Shown here: piece by piece, positions 17,790-26,733 of the stretch | Numbering within the stretch: the stretch's first letter is position 1 | Layout: each line of letters begins with the position of its first letter | DNA from: Polymorphobacter fuscus | GTDB lineage: Bacteria > Pseudomonadota > Alphaproteobacteria > Sphingomonadales > Sphingomonadaceae | Direction of reading: 5' to 3' | DNA length: 64,000 nucleotides | NCBI RefSeq assembly: GCF_011927825.1 | Contig: NZ_JAATJI010000001.1 | Location: forward strand, 806,001 to 870,000 | Program-made: the position numbers and the translations under genes | The notes under the pieces: model-generated | Seen by the model: the letters and a program-made list of their open reading frames with translations, nothing else | Databases searched by the model: none | Told to the model about the DNA's origin: nothing

Positions 17790-18755
17790 CTATTCCGCCG
17801 CTGCGGCGAGTTCGTGCACACCATGCGCCATGAAACGTTCCGCCTCCAGCGCCGCCATGCACCCCATGCCGGCCGCGGTCACCGCCTGGCGGTACAGCTT
17901 GTCCTTCACATCGCCGGCGGCGAACACGCCGGGCACCGACGTCGCGGTCGAATCGGGACGGGTAATCAGATAGCCCTCGTCATCCATTTCGAGCTGGCCG
18001 ACAAACAGGCTGGTCGCCGGAACATGGCCGATGGCGATGAACAGGCCATCGCAGGCCAGCGGCCGCAGCGCACCGGTGCGGGTATCGCGCAGCGTCACGC
18101 CGGTGACGGTCAACGGGTCGGCGCTGCCCTCCACATCGGCGATTTCGGAATCCCAGTGAATCTCGATCTTGTCATGCGCGAACAGCCGCGCCTGGTTGGT
18201 CTTGTCGGCGCGCAGCTCGTCGCGGCGGTGGACGAGATGCACTTTCGTGGCAAAGTTGGTCAGGAACATCGCTTCTTCCACGGCGGTATTGCCGCCGCCC
18301 ACGACCACGACCGTCCGGCCGCGGAAGAAGAACCCGTCACAGGTCGCGCAGGCCGAAACGCCGAACCCGCGATAGCGCGTTTCCGATTCGATGCCGAGCC
18401 AGCGGGCCTGCGCGCCGGTGCAGATGATGACCGTGTCGGCGGTCCAATGCTGGCCCGAATCGGTCTGGATGGCAAAGGGCCGGCGCGACATGTCGACATT
18501 GGTGACGATGTCGCTGACCAGTTCGGCGCCGACGTGTCGCGCCTGTTCGGCCATCCGGACCATGAGGTTCGGCCCCTGGACGCTCAGGTCGCCCGGCCAG
18601 TTCTCGACCTCGGTGGTGATCGTCAGCTGGCCGCCGGGCTGCAGCCCTTCGATCAGGACCGGCGCCAGCGCCGCGCGCGCCGCATAAATAGCGGCCGTAT
18701 AGCCGGCCGGCCCCGAACCGATGATGAGGACACGGACATGACGCGATTCAGACAC
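17790..18755 (-). CDS. trxB: Thioredoxin reductase
   Basis: TrxB is the NADPH-dependent flavoenzyme that reduces thioredoxin. In the 321-residue product the FAD motif GSGPAGYTAAIYAARA is at residues 13-28, the redox disulfide CATC at 136-139 (SACATCDGFFF), the NADPH motif GGGNTAVEEA follows, and the C-terminal FAD segment GVFAAGDVKD is intact. I chose the GTG at 18755: GGGAG lies eight bases upstream and the length is then typical. The gene is divergent from lrp, and a strong dyad lies in the shared upstream region. Confidence 0.95.
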   Translation of the reverse strand: MSESRHVRVLIIGSGPAGYTAAIYAARAALAPVLIEGLQPGGQLTITTEVENWPGDLSVQGPNLMVRMAEQARHVGAELVSDIVTNVDMSRRPFAIQTDSGQHWTADTVIICTGAQARWLGIESETRYRGFGVSACATCDGFFFRGRTVVVVGGGNTAVEEAMFLTNFATKVHLVHRRDELRADKTNQARLFAHDKIEIHWDSEIADVEGSADPLTVTGVTLRDTRTGALRPLACDGLFIAIGHVPATSLFVGQLEMDDEGYLITRPDSTATSVPGVFAAGDVKDKLYRQAVTAAGMGCMAALEAERFMAHGVHELAAAAE

Positions 18756-18801
18756 GATGCAAACTCCCAGCGAAGCACTCCCAGATAGGCGGTCACGGCC
18801 G

Positions 18802-18855
18802 ATTTTGCACCCCCGATGCCATGGCAGCGCCAAGCCATGGCGTTCGGGGCAAAAT
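18802..18855. promoter_or_regulatory. Large imperfect inverted repeat between trxB and lrp
   Basis: Two copies of the self-palindromic octamer GCCATGGC (18818-18825 and 18834-18841, 16 bases apart) sit within wider complementary arms, from ATTTTGC on the left to GGGGCAAAAT on the right. The dyad lies in the 171-base space between the divergent trxB and lrp starts. It could be an operator for the adjacent Lrp/AsnC-type protein or a structured 5' UTR. Occupancy is not shown by sequence. Confidence 0.6.
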
Positions 18856-18926
18856 TGCCAATAGACTTGCGGCTTGCGGTAATAATGTTATGATCCAATG
18901 CCTTTTGACGCCATGGAGTTTCGTCA

Positions 18927-19403
18927 ATGCATCGCTCCCGGCTACCTATCGACGATATCGATCGTGTCATCCTTCGACACCTGCAGGCCGAAGGGCGGAT
19001 CACCAATGTCGAGCTTGCCGAGCGCGCCGGCCTGACTGCGCCCCCGTGCCTGCGGCGCGTCCGCGCGCTCGAGGAGAACGGCACCATCCTGGGCTATCAC
19101 GCCGATCTGGAAGCGCAGGCGCTGGGCTATGGCATCACCGTCTTTGCGATGGTGTCACTGAAGAGCCAGGCCGAAGACGATCTGAAGGCGTTCGAAGACC
19201 ATGTCGCGCAGCTGCCGCAGGTGCGCGAATGCCATATGCTTAATGGCGAAATCGACTTCGTCCTGAAGGTCGTCGCCCACGATCTGCAGGAATTCCAGAA
19301 ATTCCTCACCAGCGCACTGACACCGGCGCCGAATGTCGAGAGCGTGAAGACGTCGTTCGTCATTCGGACAGCGCTGTCACGGCCGGGTGTACCCGTCGAT
19401 TGA
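18927..19403 (+). CDS. Lrp/AsnC-family transcriptional regulator
   Basis: A 158-residue Lrp-type regulator: N-terminal helix-turn-helix (about 8-60: IDDIDRVILRHLQAEGRITNVELAERAGL, then PPCLRRVRALEENG) and a C-terminal RAM ligand-binding domain with VRECHMLNGEIDFVLKVVA. Lrp proteins sense amino acids and form octamers that wrap DNA. It is divergent from trxB, an arrangement I associate with sphingomonads, and the dyad in the shared promoter region is a natural candidate for autoregulation. It converges on the amidase gene with a 19-base gap. Confidence 0.93.
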   Translation: MHRSRLPIDDIDRVILRHLQAEGRITNVELAERAGLTAPPCLRRVRALEENGTILGYHADLEAQALGYGITVFAMVSLKSQAEDDLKAFEDHVAQLPQVRECHMLNGEIDFVLKVVAHDLQEFQKFLTSALTPAPNVESVKTSFVIRTALSRPGVPVD

Positions 19404-19422
19404 GCCGGTAGCGCTGCCTGCC

Positions 19423-20967
19423 TCAATTTCCCAGGCGCGGCGGGACACGCGGGGGCGCCACGCCTTCATAGGCATAGCCGAACGCCAGCAGCCGGGCCTC
19501 TGACCACGCCGGTCCGATGATCGACAGGCCGACCGGCAGCCCTTCGACCTGGCCCATCGGCACGGTCAGGTGCGGATAGCCGGCGACGGCTGCGATCCCG
19601 CCGGCGCCGCCGCCGGAAAAATGATCGCCATTGACCAGGTCGGTCGTCCACGCCGGACCGGTGGTCGGCGCAACCAGCGCTTCGACATTCGCTTCTGCGA
19701 GCATCCTGTCGATGCCCTCGCGGCCGGCAAGTCGCTGCCCCGTCTCGCGGGCATTGAGATAGACGGGGTCGGTCAGATCGCCGCGCGCCTGCGCTTCCTC
19801 GAAATGCTCCTGGCCGAACCAGCGCAGCTCGGTTGCGGCATGGCGCTGGTTGAAGGCGATGATGTCCGCCAGCGTGCGGGTCGTCACCGCGGCCGGTGTC
19901 GAGGCCAGATAAGCGTTGAGATCGGCCTTGAGCTCGAAACTCAGCACGATCTGTTCGGCATCGCGGATTTGCTGGCGGCCGGCAAAATCGGTGATATCGA
20001 CCAGCTCCGCACCGGCGCGCTGCAGGTCCCGCAGGGCGGCTTCGAAGACCCGCGCGGTCTTGGGATCGGGGCCGATGGCGAAGCGCAGCACGCCGATGCG
20101 TCTGCCTTGCAGGGCGTCGCGCGACAATGTCGCGGTATAGTCGCTGCGATGGCTGTCGGCGGCTGCCGTGGCCGGATCGGCCGGGTCGCTTCCGGCCATG
20201 ACGGTCAGCAGCAGGGCCGCGTCGCGGATGTCGCGGGCCATCAGCCCTGCCGTATCCTGGCTGTGCGAAATCGGCACGACATGGGTGCGCGACACCAGCC
20301 CGACGGTCGGCTTCAGCCCCACCAGCCCGTTGACAGCGGCGGGGCATGTCACCGATCCATCGGTTTCGGTGCCGATCGCGGCGGCCGCCAGGCTCGCCGC
20401 CACCGCCGCGCCGCTGCCGGCCGACGATCCACAGGGGTTGCGATCGCCGGCATAGGCGTTGCGGGTCAGACCGCCGATGGCGCTCCATCCGCTCGTCGAC
20501 CGCCGGCCGCGAAAGTTTGCCCATTCCGACAAATTGGTCTTGCCCAGAATGATCGCGCCGGCGGCGCGCAACCGCGCCACCAGCGGCGCGTCGCGCCCGG
20601 TCACGTTCGCTTGCAAGGCTTGCGACCCGGCCGTCGTCGGCATCGGATCGCGCGTTTCGATATTGTCCTTGATGAGGATCGGGATGCCGTGCAGCGGCCC
20701 GGCGGCGGTTCCCGCCCGCCGTTCATCGTCGCGCTGCCGGGCATCGGCACGCGCCTGTGGATTGATCGCGACGACGCTGTTGAGCGCCGCCCCGGCCTTG
20801 TCGACCGCAGCGATGCGCGCCAGATAAGCGTCGACCAGCTTGACCGAGATCGTCTTGCCATCGTCGAGCATGGCGCCGAGCGCCGGGATCGACTGTTCGG
20901 TCACGCGATCCGGCGCGGCCAGCGCCGGCTGCGCGGCAAGGACCAGGACCACTGCCATTCGCTTCAT
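19423..20967 (-). CDS. Exported amidase (amidase-signature family)
   Basis: A 514-residue amidase-signature hydrolase with an N-terminal signal peptide (MKRMAVVLVLAAQPALAA). The Ser-cisSer-Lys apparatus is visible: Lys100 in IPILIKDNIE, Ser181/182 in PCGSSAGSGAAVA and Ser205 in ETDGSVTCP. The family hydrolyses amide or carbamate bonds; the substrate is unknown, and the periplasmic location argues against GatA. ATG 20967 follows AGGGG and opens the signal peptide; the longer frame upstream runs through the TonB-receptor terminator. It lies downstream of the TonB receptor on the same strand but behind that terminator, so expression is probably separate. Confidence 0.9.
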   Translation of the reverse strand: MKRMAVVLVLAAQPALAAPDRVTEQSIPALGAMLDDGKTISVKLVDAYLARIAAVDKAGAALNSVVAINPQARADARQRDDERRAGTAAGPLHGIPILIKDNIETRDPMPTTAGSQALQANVTGRDAPLVARLRAAGAIILGKTNLSEWANFRGRRSTSGWSAIGGLTRNAYAGDRNPCGSSAGSGAAVAASLAAAAIGTETDGSVTCPAAVNGLVGLKPTVGLVSRTHVVPISHSQDTAGLMARDIRDAALLLTVMAGSDPADPATAAADSHRSDYTATLSRDALQGRRIGVLRFAIGPDPKTARVFEAALRDLQRAGAELVDITDFAGRQQIRDAEQIVLSFELKADLNAYLASTPAAVTTRTLADIIAFNQRHAATELRWFGQEHFEEAQARGDLTDPVYLNARETGQRLAGREGIDRMLAEANVEALVAPTTGPAWTTDLVNGDHFSGGGAGGIAAVAGYPHLTVPMGQVEGLPVGLSIIGPAWSEARLLAFGYAYEGVAPPRVPPRLGN

Positions 20968-21056
20968 TTGCCCCTGTCCTTGCCCAGCCATGGCCGGAGA
21001 TAGGGCAATTTTCCTTCGCACGCGACCGTCGGCTGCGGTCCACGCGGCGTCCGGAC

Positions 21057-21084
21057 AAAAAAAGGGCGCCCCGTCGGAGCGCCC
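21057..21084 (-). terminator. Intrinsic terminator of the TonB-dependent receptor gene
   Basis: On the minus strand GGGCGC (21079-21084) and GCGCCC (21064-21069) form a GC stem followed by seven T residues (21057-21063), 35 bases past the receptor stop codon. Confidence 0.9.
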
Positions 21085-21118
21085 TTCTCTGCCGTTGTGC
21101 GCCTGACGGCGCAGCGCC

Positions 21119-24100
21119 TTAGAACTTGATGCGCGCACCGACGCGGATCTGCCAAAGCGACTGGTTCTGGAACAGCGCTTCTGCCGGCTCCGTAACCGCA
21201 GTGCCCGAACGGTTGCTGTACCGATACTGGGCGCAAGGCTGGGTCGGCAGCGTGTTGACCGCACCAGTCGAACCCACCGTCGGCACGCACGACACGTTCA
21301 CCAGCGTGCCATAGTAAGGGAAGGCAACCTGGCGCAGCGAGCCCCAATCATTGTTGATCAGGTTGAGGACGTTCTCCATGTCGGCGAAGACTTCCATCTT
21401 GCCACCGAGGACGAACGGCAGTTCCTGCTTGATGCTGATGTCGAGCTTGTTGAAGCGCGGCGAACGACCGAGGTTCTTCGGCGCGATCGTGCCCTGGAAC
21501 TTGCCGAGCTTGCCGTCCTGGATCAGCTTCTGGAAGCCGGCGAAATCGAATCCGGGCGCATATTGCACCAGCGGATCCGCCGTCGGCGACGACACGTTCG
21601 GCACATAGATCAGGTAGCGCGAGTTGCTCTGCACGGTCCCGAACACCGCCGAACGGTTCGCGGTCGTATCGGCCATCGTGTAGCTAAAGCGTTGGCCGGC
21701 CCGGCTGTTGAAGAACAGTTCGAACCGGGTCTGGTTGTCGCCGAACAATGCCTTGGAATAGCCGAGCGTCAGGCGGTAGGCGTCGTCGATCTGGTAGTTC
21801 GACGTGCCATAGGCACCGTTGTTGGGGTCGATACCGGCCGCTGCGTTGCCATAGTTGGAACCGGCGGTCGAGGAGGTGCCGGAGTTGACATCCTTGGCAC
21901 GCTGGAAGGTGTAGGCGGCGCTGATGTCGAAGCCGTTGGCCCAGCGCTTGTCGAGCCGGGCGACGGCGTTCCAGCTGTAGCCCAGGTTGGTGTTGGTCAG
22001 CAGCAGATCGGTGTTGACGCCGGCCGCCGTGTTGAAGGCGACATAGCGCGGACGGCCATCGGGCGTCAGCAGGCCCGACGGGACCGAGCGCAGGTCGGTG
22101 TAGGTCAGGGCATTCTTGACCCGCGACCAGACGACATCGGCGCCCAGGTTCCATTCGTCACCCAGGAAGCCCAGATCGGCCGAATAATCGACGGTACCCG
22201 ACACACGCCACTGCGACGGGATCTGGAAGTTGGGGTCGAGCTCGTTGGTCGGCGAGGCGGCCGAACCGGTGGTGGCGATCAGCTGCGACAGCTGGGTCGG
22301 AATGCCGGTGCCGCCGGTGACGTTGTTGAGCGTGGCGGCGCCGAGCGCCTGGACATCGACACCGGCGGTGGGAATGCCGTTGATGGCGAAGGTGCCATTG
22401 GCAAGACGCTGAACGGTGACGCTGCCCAGCGTCGGCCCCGGGTTCGAATAGCTGTTCGAAATCCAGACATTGGGGTTGCCGCCCGCGAACAGGCCGGCGG
22501 TGGCCCGCACGCTCAGCCGATCATTGGGATGCCACGAGGCAGCGACGCGCGGCTGGAACACCTGGCGGCCGTTGAGGGTCGCATTGTTGGGGAAGCCGGT
22601 ACGCGACAGGAAGTCGGCGTTGAACACCGGCTGGTCGCCCGTTTCGTACAAGTCCCAACGGAAGCCCGCCGTCAGCGTCAGCGTGTCGGTGGCATCCCAC
22701 ACGTCCTGAAGACCGAAGGTGTAGACGTTGTTGGAGAACAGCGCGCGAACCGTGTCGATGCCGCCGCGGATGGGCGCTGCGAAGATCAACTGGTTGGCGC
22801 GGCCGGCCTGAAGGTCGGCGACCGAGTCGAAGCGGAAGTTGCCCGACACATTCTGCGCGAACAGATTGTCGAAATCCTGGCCACGGCGTTCGGCAATGAA
22901 CTTGACCGTGTGATCGTTCATCTTCAGCTGCGCCTGGAATTCGATGCCGAGCGTCTGTGCCGACAGCGTGTTGGCCTGGCGCGAGACATCCGGACCGAAC
23001 TGGATGCGGCGCGTGCCGGCGGCGCACGGCGTCGGCGCCGAGCCTGTCGTGACGTTCGGTGCTAGGCAGACCTGGAACTGGCCGAAGCTCGGCGTGCCGA
23101 ACGGCTGCTGCAGACGCACATAGTCATTGTAGTTGACGCGCAGCTGGGTCGAGAAGCTGTCGCTCCACTGGTCGTTCAACTGGAACACGCCATAATGGTT
23201 GGTCGAACCCTGTGTGTAGTTGTTCGACTGCAAGGACAGCGTGGCGTTGCCATTGATAACGCTGGAGATCTCGCCTGCACCGGTCTGGCCGGCAAGCAGG
23301 TCACCCTTGTTGTAGATATAGGTAAAGGCAGCACGGTGACCGTCGGCAATGTTCCAGTCGATCTTGGCGACGACCTTGTCGTCATTTTCCGGAACATTGG
23401 CGGCAACGCCACCGGCTTCGAAATTGTAGCGGCTGCTGGCGATGCCGGAAACCTGGTCGATCTGTGCCTGGGTGATGCCGAGGTCGACCGCGCCGACGAC
23501 CGATGGCGTCGTGTCACGCAACCGCTCCCAGGTCACGGCGAAGAACAGCTTGTCCTTGATGATCGGGCCGGTGATCTGCGCGCCGAAGATCTTCGATTCG
23601 AAATTGCGGTCACGTTGGACGCCGCGGGTCGTGTCGCCGGCAAGCGCATCCGACGAATAGGTGAAGAAGCCCTGCGCCGAGAAGTCGTTGCCGCCCGACT
23701 TCAGCTGGGTGTTGATGGCGCCGCCCTGGAAACCGCCCTGCTGGATATCGACGGGGGCGATTTCAACCGAGAATTCGGAAATGGCATCAAGCGGCACCGG
23801 GCCGCGCGCCGAGGCAAGGCCACCGGCTTCGAGGCCGAAGGGGTCGCCGAACTGGATGCCATCGACCGAGATGCGGTTGAAGCGGTTGTTCTGCCCGGCG
23901 ATCGAAATGGCGCCGCCATTGGTCGGATCGAGCGAAACCAGCGGGTTGCGGACGGCAAGGTTGCGAATGTCGCGGTTGACGGTCGAAACGCCGCGAATGT
24001 CTTCGGCGGTCAGGACGGTGGCCGGGCCGCTGGCGATGCTGATCGACGACCGCTGGCGCGCTGCGCTGACGGTGATCGACTGGCCGACCGGCGCCATGAA

Positions 24101-24418
24101 CACCGTCACGCGCTGCGGCGTGCCGGCAAGCAGGTTCTGGACCGTTTCGGAAGCAGTGTCGAAGCCGGGCGCGGTGACCACAACGCTGTAGGGGCCGCCC
24201 AGGCGCAAACCGCTGGCATTGAAGTTGCCGGCGCTGTCGGTCGTCTGGGTCGTGCGCGTGCCCGACGGCGTATGGGTGATGACGACGGTCGCGTTCGCAA
24301 TGCCTTCATTGGTTTCACTGGTAACCTGGCCGCGGATGGCCGACGCCGTGTCCTGAGCGTGCAGTGCCGCCGGCACGATGAGTGCGGCGATGGCACATCC
24401 GAAACGCAAGTGACGCAT
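21119..24418 (-). CDS. TonB-dependent receptor with carboxypeptidase-like domain (Oar-like)
   Basis: A 1099-residue outer-membrane protein. After the signal peptide (residues 1-21, ending HAQ) comes a carboxypeptidase-regulatory-like beta-sandwich (about 27-110: IRGQVTSETNEGIANATVVI), then the plug domain (about 130-250, VSVDGIQFGDPFG region) and a large beta-barrel ending in the C-terminal Phe of VGARIKF, as required for barrel assembly. This architecture is that of Oar-like receptors, which import large or unknown substrates or act in adhesion. No classical TonB box or siderophore gene is evident. The gene stands alone with its own terminator, and about 236 bases upstream separate it from tRNA-Val. 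Confidence 0.93.
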   Translation of the reverse strand: MRHLRFGCAIAALIVPAALHAQDTASAIRGQVTSETNEGIANATVVITHTPSGTRTTQTTDSAGNFNASGLRLGGPYSVVVTAPGFDTASETVQNLLAGTPQRVTVFMAPVGQSITVSAARQRSSISIASGPATVLTAEDIRGVSTVNRDIRNLAVRNPLVSLDPTNGGAISIAGQNNRFNRISVDGIQFGDPFGLEAGGLASARGPVPLDAISEFSVEIAPVDIQQGGFQGGAINTQLKSGGNDFSAQGFFTYSSDALAGDTTRGVQRDRNFESKIFGAQITGPIIKDKLFFAVTWERLRDTTPSVVGAVDLGITQAQIDQVSGIASSRYNFEAGGVAANVPENDDKVVAKIDWNIADGHRAAFTYIYNKGDLLAGQTGAGEISSVINGNATLSLQSNNYTQGSTNHYGVFQLNDQWSDSFSTQLRVNYNDYVRLQQPFGTPSFGQFQVCLAPNVTTGSAPTPCAAGTRRIQFGPDVSRQANTLSAQTLGIEFQAQLKMNDHTVKFIAERRGQDFDNLFAQNVSGNFRFDSVADLQAGRANQLIFAAPIRGGIDTVRALFSNNVYTFGLQDVWDATDTLTLTAGFRWDLYETGDQPVFNADFLSRTGFPNNATLNGRQVFQPRVAASWHPNDRLSVRATAGLFAGGNPNVWISNSYSNPGPTLGSVTVQRLANGTFAINGIPTAGVDVQALGAATLNNVTGGTGIPTQLSQLIATTGSAASPTNELDPNFQIPSQWRVSGTVDYSADLGFLGDEWNLGADVVWSRVKNALTYTDLRSVPSGLLTPDGRPRYVAFNTAAGVNTDLLLTNTNLGYSWNAVARLDKRWANGFDISAAYTFQRAKDVNSGTSSTAGSNYGNAAAGIDPNNGAYGTSNYQIDDAYRLTLGYSKALFGDNQTRFELFFNSRAGQRFSYTMADTTANRSAVFGTVQSNSRYLIYVPNVSSPTADPLVQYAPGFDFAGFQKLIQDGKLGKFQGTIAPKNLGRSPRFNKLDISIKQELPFVLGGKMEVFADMENVLNLINNDWGSLRQVAFPYYGTLVNVSCVPTVGSTGAVNTLPTQPCAQYRYSNRSGTAVTEPAEALFQNQSLWQIRVGARIKF

Positions 24419-24654
24419 GGTGAAAACCCCTGTTTGAACCGGACAGCTCTTGCGTCCGTATGAAATATCGTCAGTATCGATTCATGGCCGACGGACCTGT
24501 TTCCGCGCCGGGTCACGACTCAATGCACGCCCTCTGCGGGAGTATTGTGACGCTTTCTTTACATGCAGTGGACGAGTTTGCTGCAGTCGCACATGGTTTC
24601 AAGCTGTTGCGGCACGGCAACACCTCAGCATCATGTCATAAACAAGGGAACCGG

Positions 24655-24730
24655 TGGTGGGCGATGACGGGCTCGAACCGCCGACATCTTCCGTGTAAAG
24701 GAAGCGCTCTACCAACTGAGCTAATCGCCC
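24655..24730 (-). tRNA. tRNA-Val (TAC anticodon)
   Basis: A 76-base cloverleaf with acceptor GGGCGAT/ATCGCCC, D arm GCTC/GAGC, anticodon stem CTTCC/GGAAG around loop TTTACAC (anticodon TAC), T-loop TTCGAGC and encoded CCA. It reads GUA/GUG-type valine codons. Confidence 0.96.
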
Positions 24731-24747
24731 CAATCCGGGAGAAACGG

Positions 24748-24775
24748 CCCTAGCCCGGCCCGGACATTCCCGCAA
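24748..24775 (-). promoter_or_regulatory. Probable sigma70 promoter of tRNA-Val
   Basis: On the minus strand TTGCGG (24770-24775) and CTAGGG (24748-24753) are separated by 16 bases and lie 18 bases before the tRNA. The hexamers fit a housekeeping promoter with a GC-shifted -10. Confidence 0.5.
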
Positions 24776-24791
24776 CCGCCAACGCGTCCGC

Positions 24792-25478
24792 TCAGGATCC
24801 GCGCGCGACCCAGGCTTCCGCGAGGCCGAGCGCCCGCGGGTCATCGATGTCGATCCAGTCGTGCGCAGAAACGTCGACGGTCGCCGCGCGCCCGCGCGCC
24901 GCGAGCACCCGGACGCCGTCGGACAGGCCCGGCGTCGGCAGTCCGGCCAGCGCATCGGTCAGTTCGGGCGTGACGAGAAACACGCCGCAATCATGCGCGT
25001 CATAACTGTTGAGATGCTTGCCGATGGCGATGATGCGCCCGGCCCGCGTTGCCACCCGGGTGACATCGGCCTCATCGGCCCAGGGGTGCCCCAGTCGCCG
25101 GTCGATACCCAGCACCAGCCCCGCGTCGGGCCGACCCGCCGTAGCAACCGTGCGATAAAGTCCGGGGCTGGCAAGATGGTCCGCCATCAGCAGCAGCGCC
25201 GTCTCCGCCAGCTGCGGCGCTGCGGCCAGCACGGATACGCCATTGGGCTGGTCCCAATGCGGATTGTGCAATGTTTCGGCGCCGAACGCGGATGCGACCG
25301 CGGCCACCTCGTCGCCGCGATAACCGGTAATGACCAGCGGCCGGGTGACGCCGGCGGCGCGCAGATTGGCGAGGATATGCGCCAATAGCGGCCGGCCGGC
25401 CACCATTGTCAACGGCTTCGACGGTGAAACGGCACGCAACCGCGTTCCCATGCCGGCGGCGAGGATGATGGCCTGCAT
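24792..25478 (-). CDS. Nucleotidyltransferase, probably inositol-phosphate cytidylyltransferase-like
   Basis: A 228-residue sugar-nucleotidyltransferase fold protein. The NTP-binding motif is intact (LAAGMGTRLRAVSPSKPL, residues 6-23), followed by NPHWDQPNGVSVLAA, LLLMADHLASP (metal-binding Asp-His), DCGVFLVTP and DWIDIDDPRAL. The NG-S and M-DH features resemble CTP:inositol-1-phosphate cytidylyltransferases more than glucose-1-phosphate enzymes (comparison from memory). It starts 49 bases after the inositol-1-phosphate synthase stop on the same strand, which would supply its substrate. The ATG at 25478 opens the conserved MQAIILAAG; longer readings are non-homologous. CDP-inositol formation is thus an inference from motif plus context. 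Confidence 0.78.
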   Translation of the reverse strand: MQAIILAAGMGTRLRAVSPSKPLTMVAGRPLLAHILANLRAAGVTRPLVITGYRGDEVAAVASAFGAETLHNPHWDQPNGVSVLAAAPQLAETALLLMADHLASPGLYRTVATAGRPDAGLVLGIDRRLGHPWADEADVTRVATRAGRIIAIGKHLNSYDAHDCGVFLVTPELTDALAGLPTPGLSDGVRVLAARGRAATVDVSAHDWIDIDDPRALGLAEAWVARGS

Positions 25479-25527
25479 GACGGGCAGATCGTTCGAAACG
25501 TCGCGCGCCGGCGCGCGCCGACCGGTC

Positions 25528-26628
25528 TTAGTTGACCGTGCCGGCGATGAAATCTTCCAGCGCTGCAAAGGCTTCGTCGTCGGTCGTCTGGACCGGCGGG
25601 TGCTTGCAGAAATAGGAGGATGGCACCAGGATCGGGCCGCCGAGCTTGCGATCCAGCGCGACCTTGGCGCAGCGGATCATGTCGATGGCGACACCGGCCG
25701 AGTTGGGGCTGTCTTCGACCGACAGGCGCAGTTCCAGGTTGAGCGGCACGCCGCCGAACATCCGGCCTTCCATGCGCAGGAAGCAGACCTTGTTGTCGTT
25801 CTGCCATGCGACATAGTCCGACGGGCCGACATGGATATTGTCGTCATCGAGGCGGCTGTGTGCCACCGACTGCACGGCTTCGGTCTTCGACGTCTTCTTC
25901 GACGCCAACCGGTCCTTGTTGGTCATGTTGAGGAAATCGGTGTTGCCGCCGGTGTTGAGCTGATAGGTGCGATCGAGCGTCACGCCGCGCTTGGCGAACA
26001 GGTCGGTCAGCGTGCGGTGGACGATGGTGGCGCCCAGCTGCGCCTTGATGTCATCGCCCAGGATCGGCACGCCGGCGGCGCGGAAGCGTTCGGCCCAGAC
26101 CGGGTTGGAGGCGATGAACACCGGGATGTTGTTGACGAAGGCAACGCCGGCCGTGATGGCGGCATCGGCGTAGAATTCCGTGGCTTCCTGCGAACCGACC
26201 GGCAGATAGTTGGTCATGACCTGTGCGCCCGAACGCTTCAGTTCCTCGACGACCGACGCCTTGGTGGCCTGCGGTGCGTCGGACACCACGAAGCGACGGT
26301 CTTCATGATAGGTGTTCATATGGTCCGACACGCCGTCAAGTACCCGGCCCATCGACACCTTGGCGCCGGTCATGCCGACATGGTCGCAGAACACGGCGGT
26401 GCAGTTGGGCTTGGCAAAGATCGCTTCCGACACGTCACGGCCGACCTTGCGCGCATCGACGTCCCACGCCGCCACCACCTGGATGTCCTTCGGGCGGTAG
26501 CCAGCGAGGTCCCAGTGCATCAGCCCCTGCTCGTCGTTCGAGCCGCCATTGGCGTAGTGGTACAGCCCCTGGACAAGCGATGAGGCACAATTGCCAACGC
26601 CCACGATGGCGACGGGAATGGACGACAT
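25528..26628 (-). CDS. ino1: myo-Inositol-1-phosphate synthase
   Basis: Converts glucose-6-phosphate to inositol-1-phosphate with NAD+ as a catalytic cofactor. The 366-residue protein is the compact archaeal/actinobacterial form: the NAD-binding N-terminus VAIVGVGNCASSLVQGL (5-21), then NYLPVGSQEATEFYADAA, NNIPVFIASNP and the core GDDIKAQLGATIVHR plus NTGGNTDFLN with active-site lysines (SKKTSKTEAV). ATG 26628 follows AGGAT and gives MSSIPVAIVG. It lies between the degenerate fusion gene (105 bases upstream) and the cytidylyltransferase, forming a minus-strand inositol unit. Confidence 0.95.
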   Translation of the reverse strand: MSSIPVAIVGVGNCASSLVQGLYHYANGGSNDEQGLMHWDLAGYRPKDIQVVAAWDVDARKVGRDVSEAIFAKPNCTAVFCDHVGMTGAKVSMGRVLDGVSDHMNTYHEDRRFVVSDAPQATKASVVEELKRSGAQVMTNYLPVGSQEATEFYADAAITAGVAFVNNIPVFIASNPVWAERFRAAGVPILGDDIKAQLGATIVHRTLTDLFAKRGVTLDRTYQLNTGGNTDFLNMTNKDRLASKKTSKTEAVQSVAHSRLDDDNIHVGPSDYVAWQNDNKVCFLRMEGRMFGGVPLNLELRLSVEDSPNSAGVAIDMIRCAKVALDRKLGGPILVPSSYFCKHPPVQTTDDEAFAALEDFIAGTVN

Positions 26629-26733
26629 GTTCGAAAGATCCTTTGTGAACGGCGCGCAGAAGGGGCCGCTATCGCGATTACATATGTTGCAGTTAGACGA
26701 CAGATGGCGCCGGGGCAAGAAGGCACGACATGC

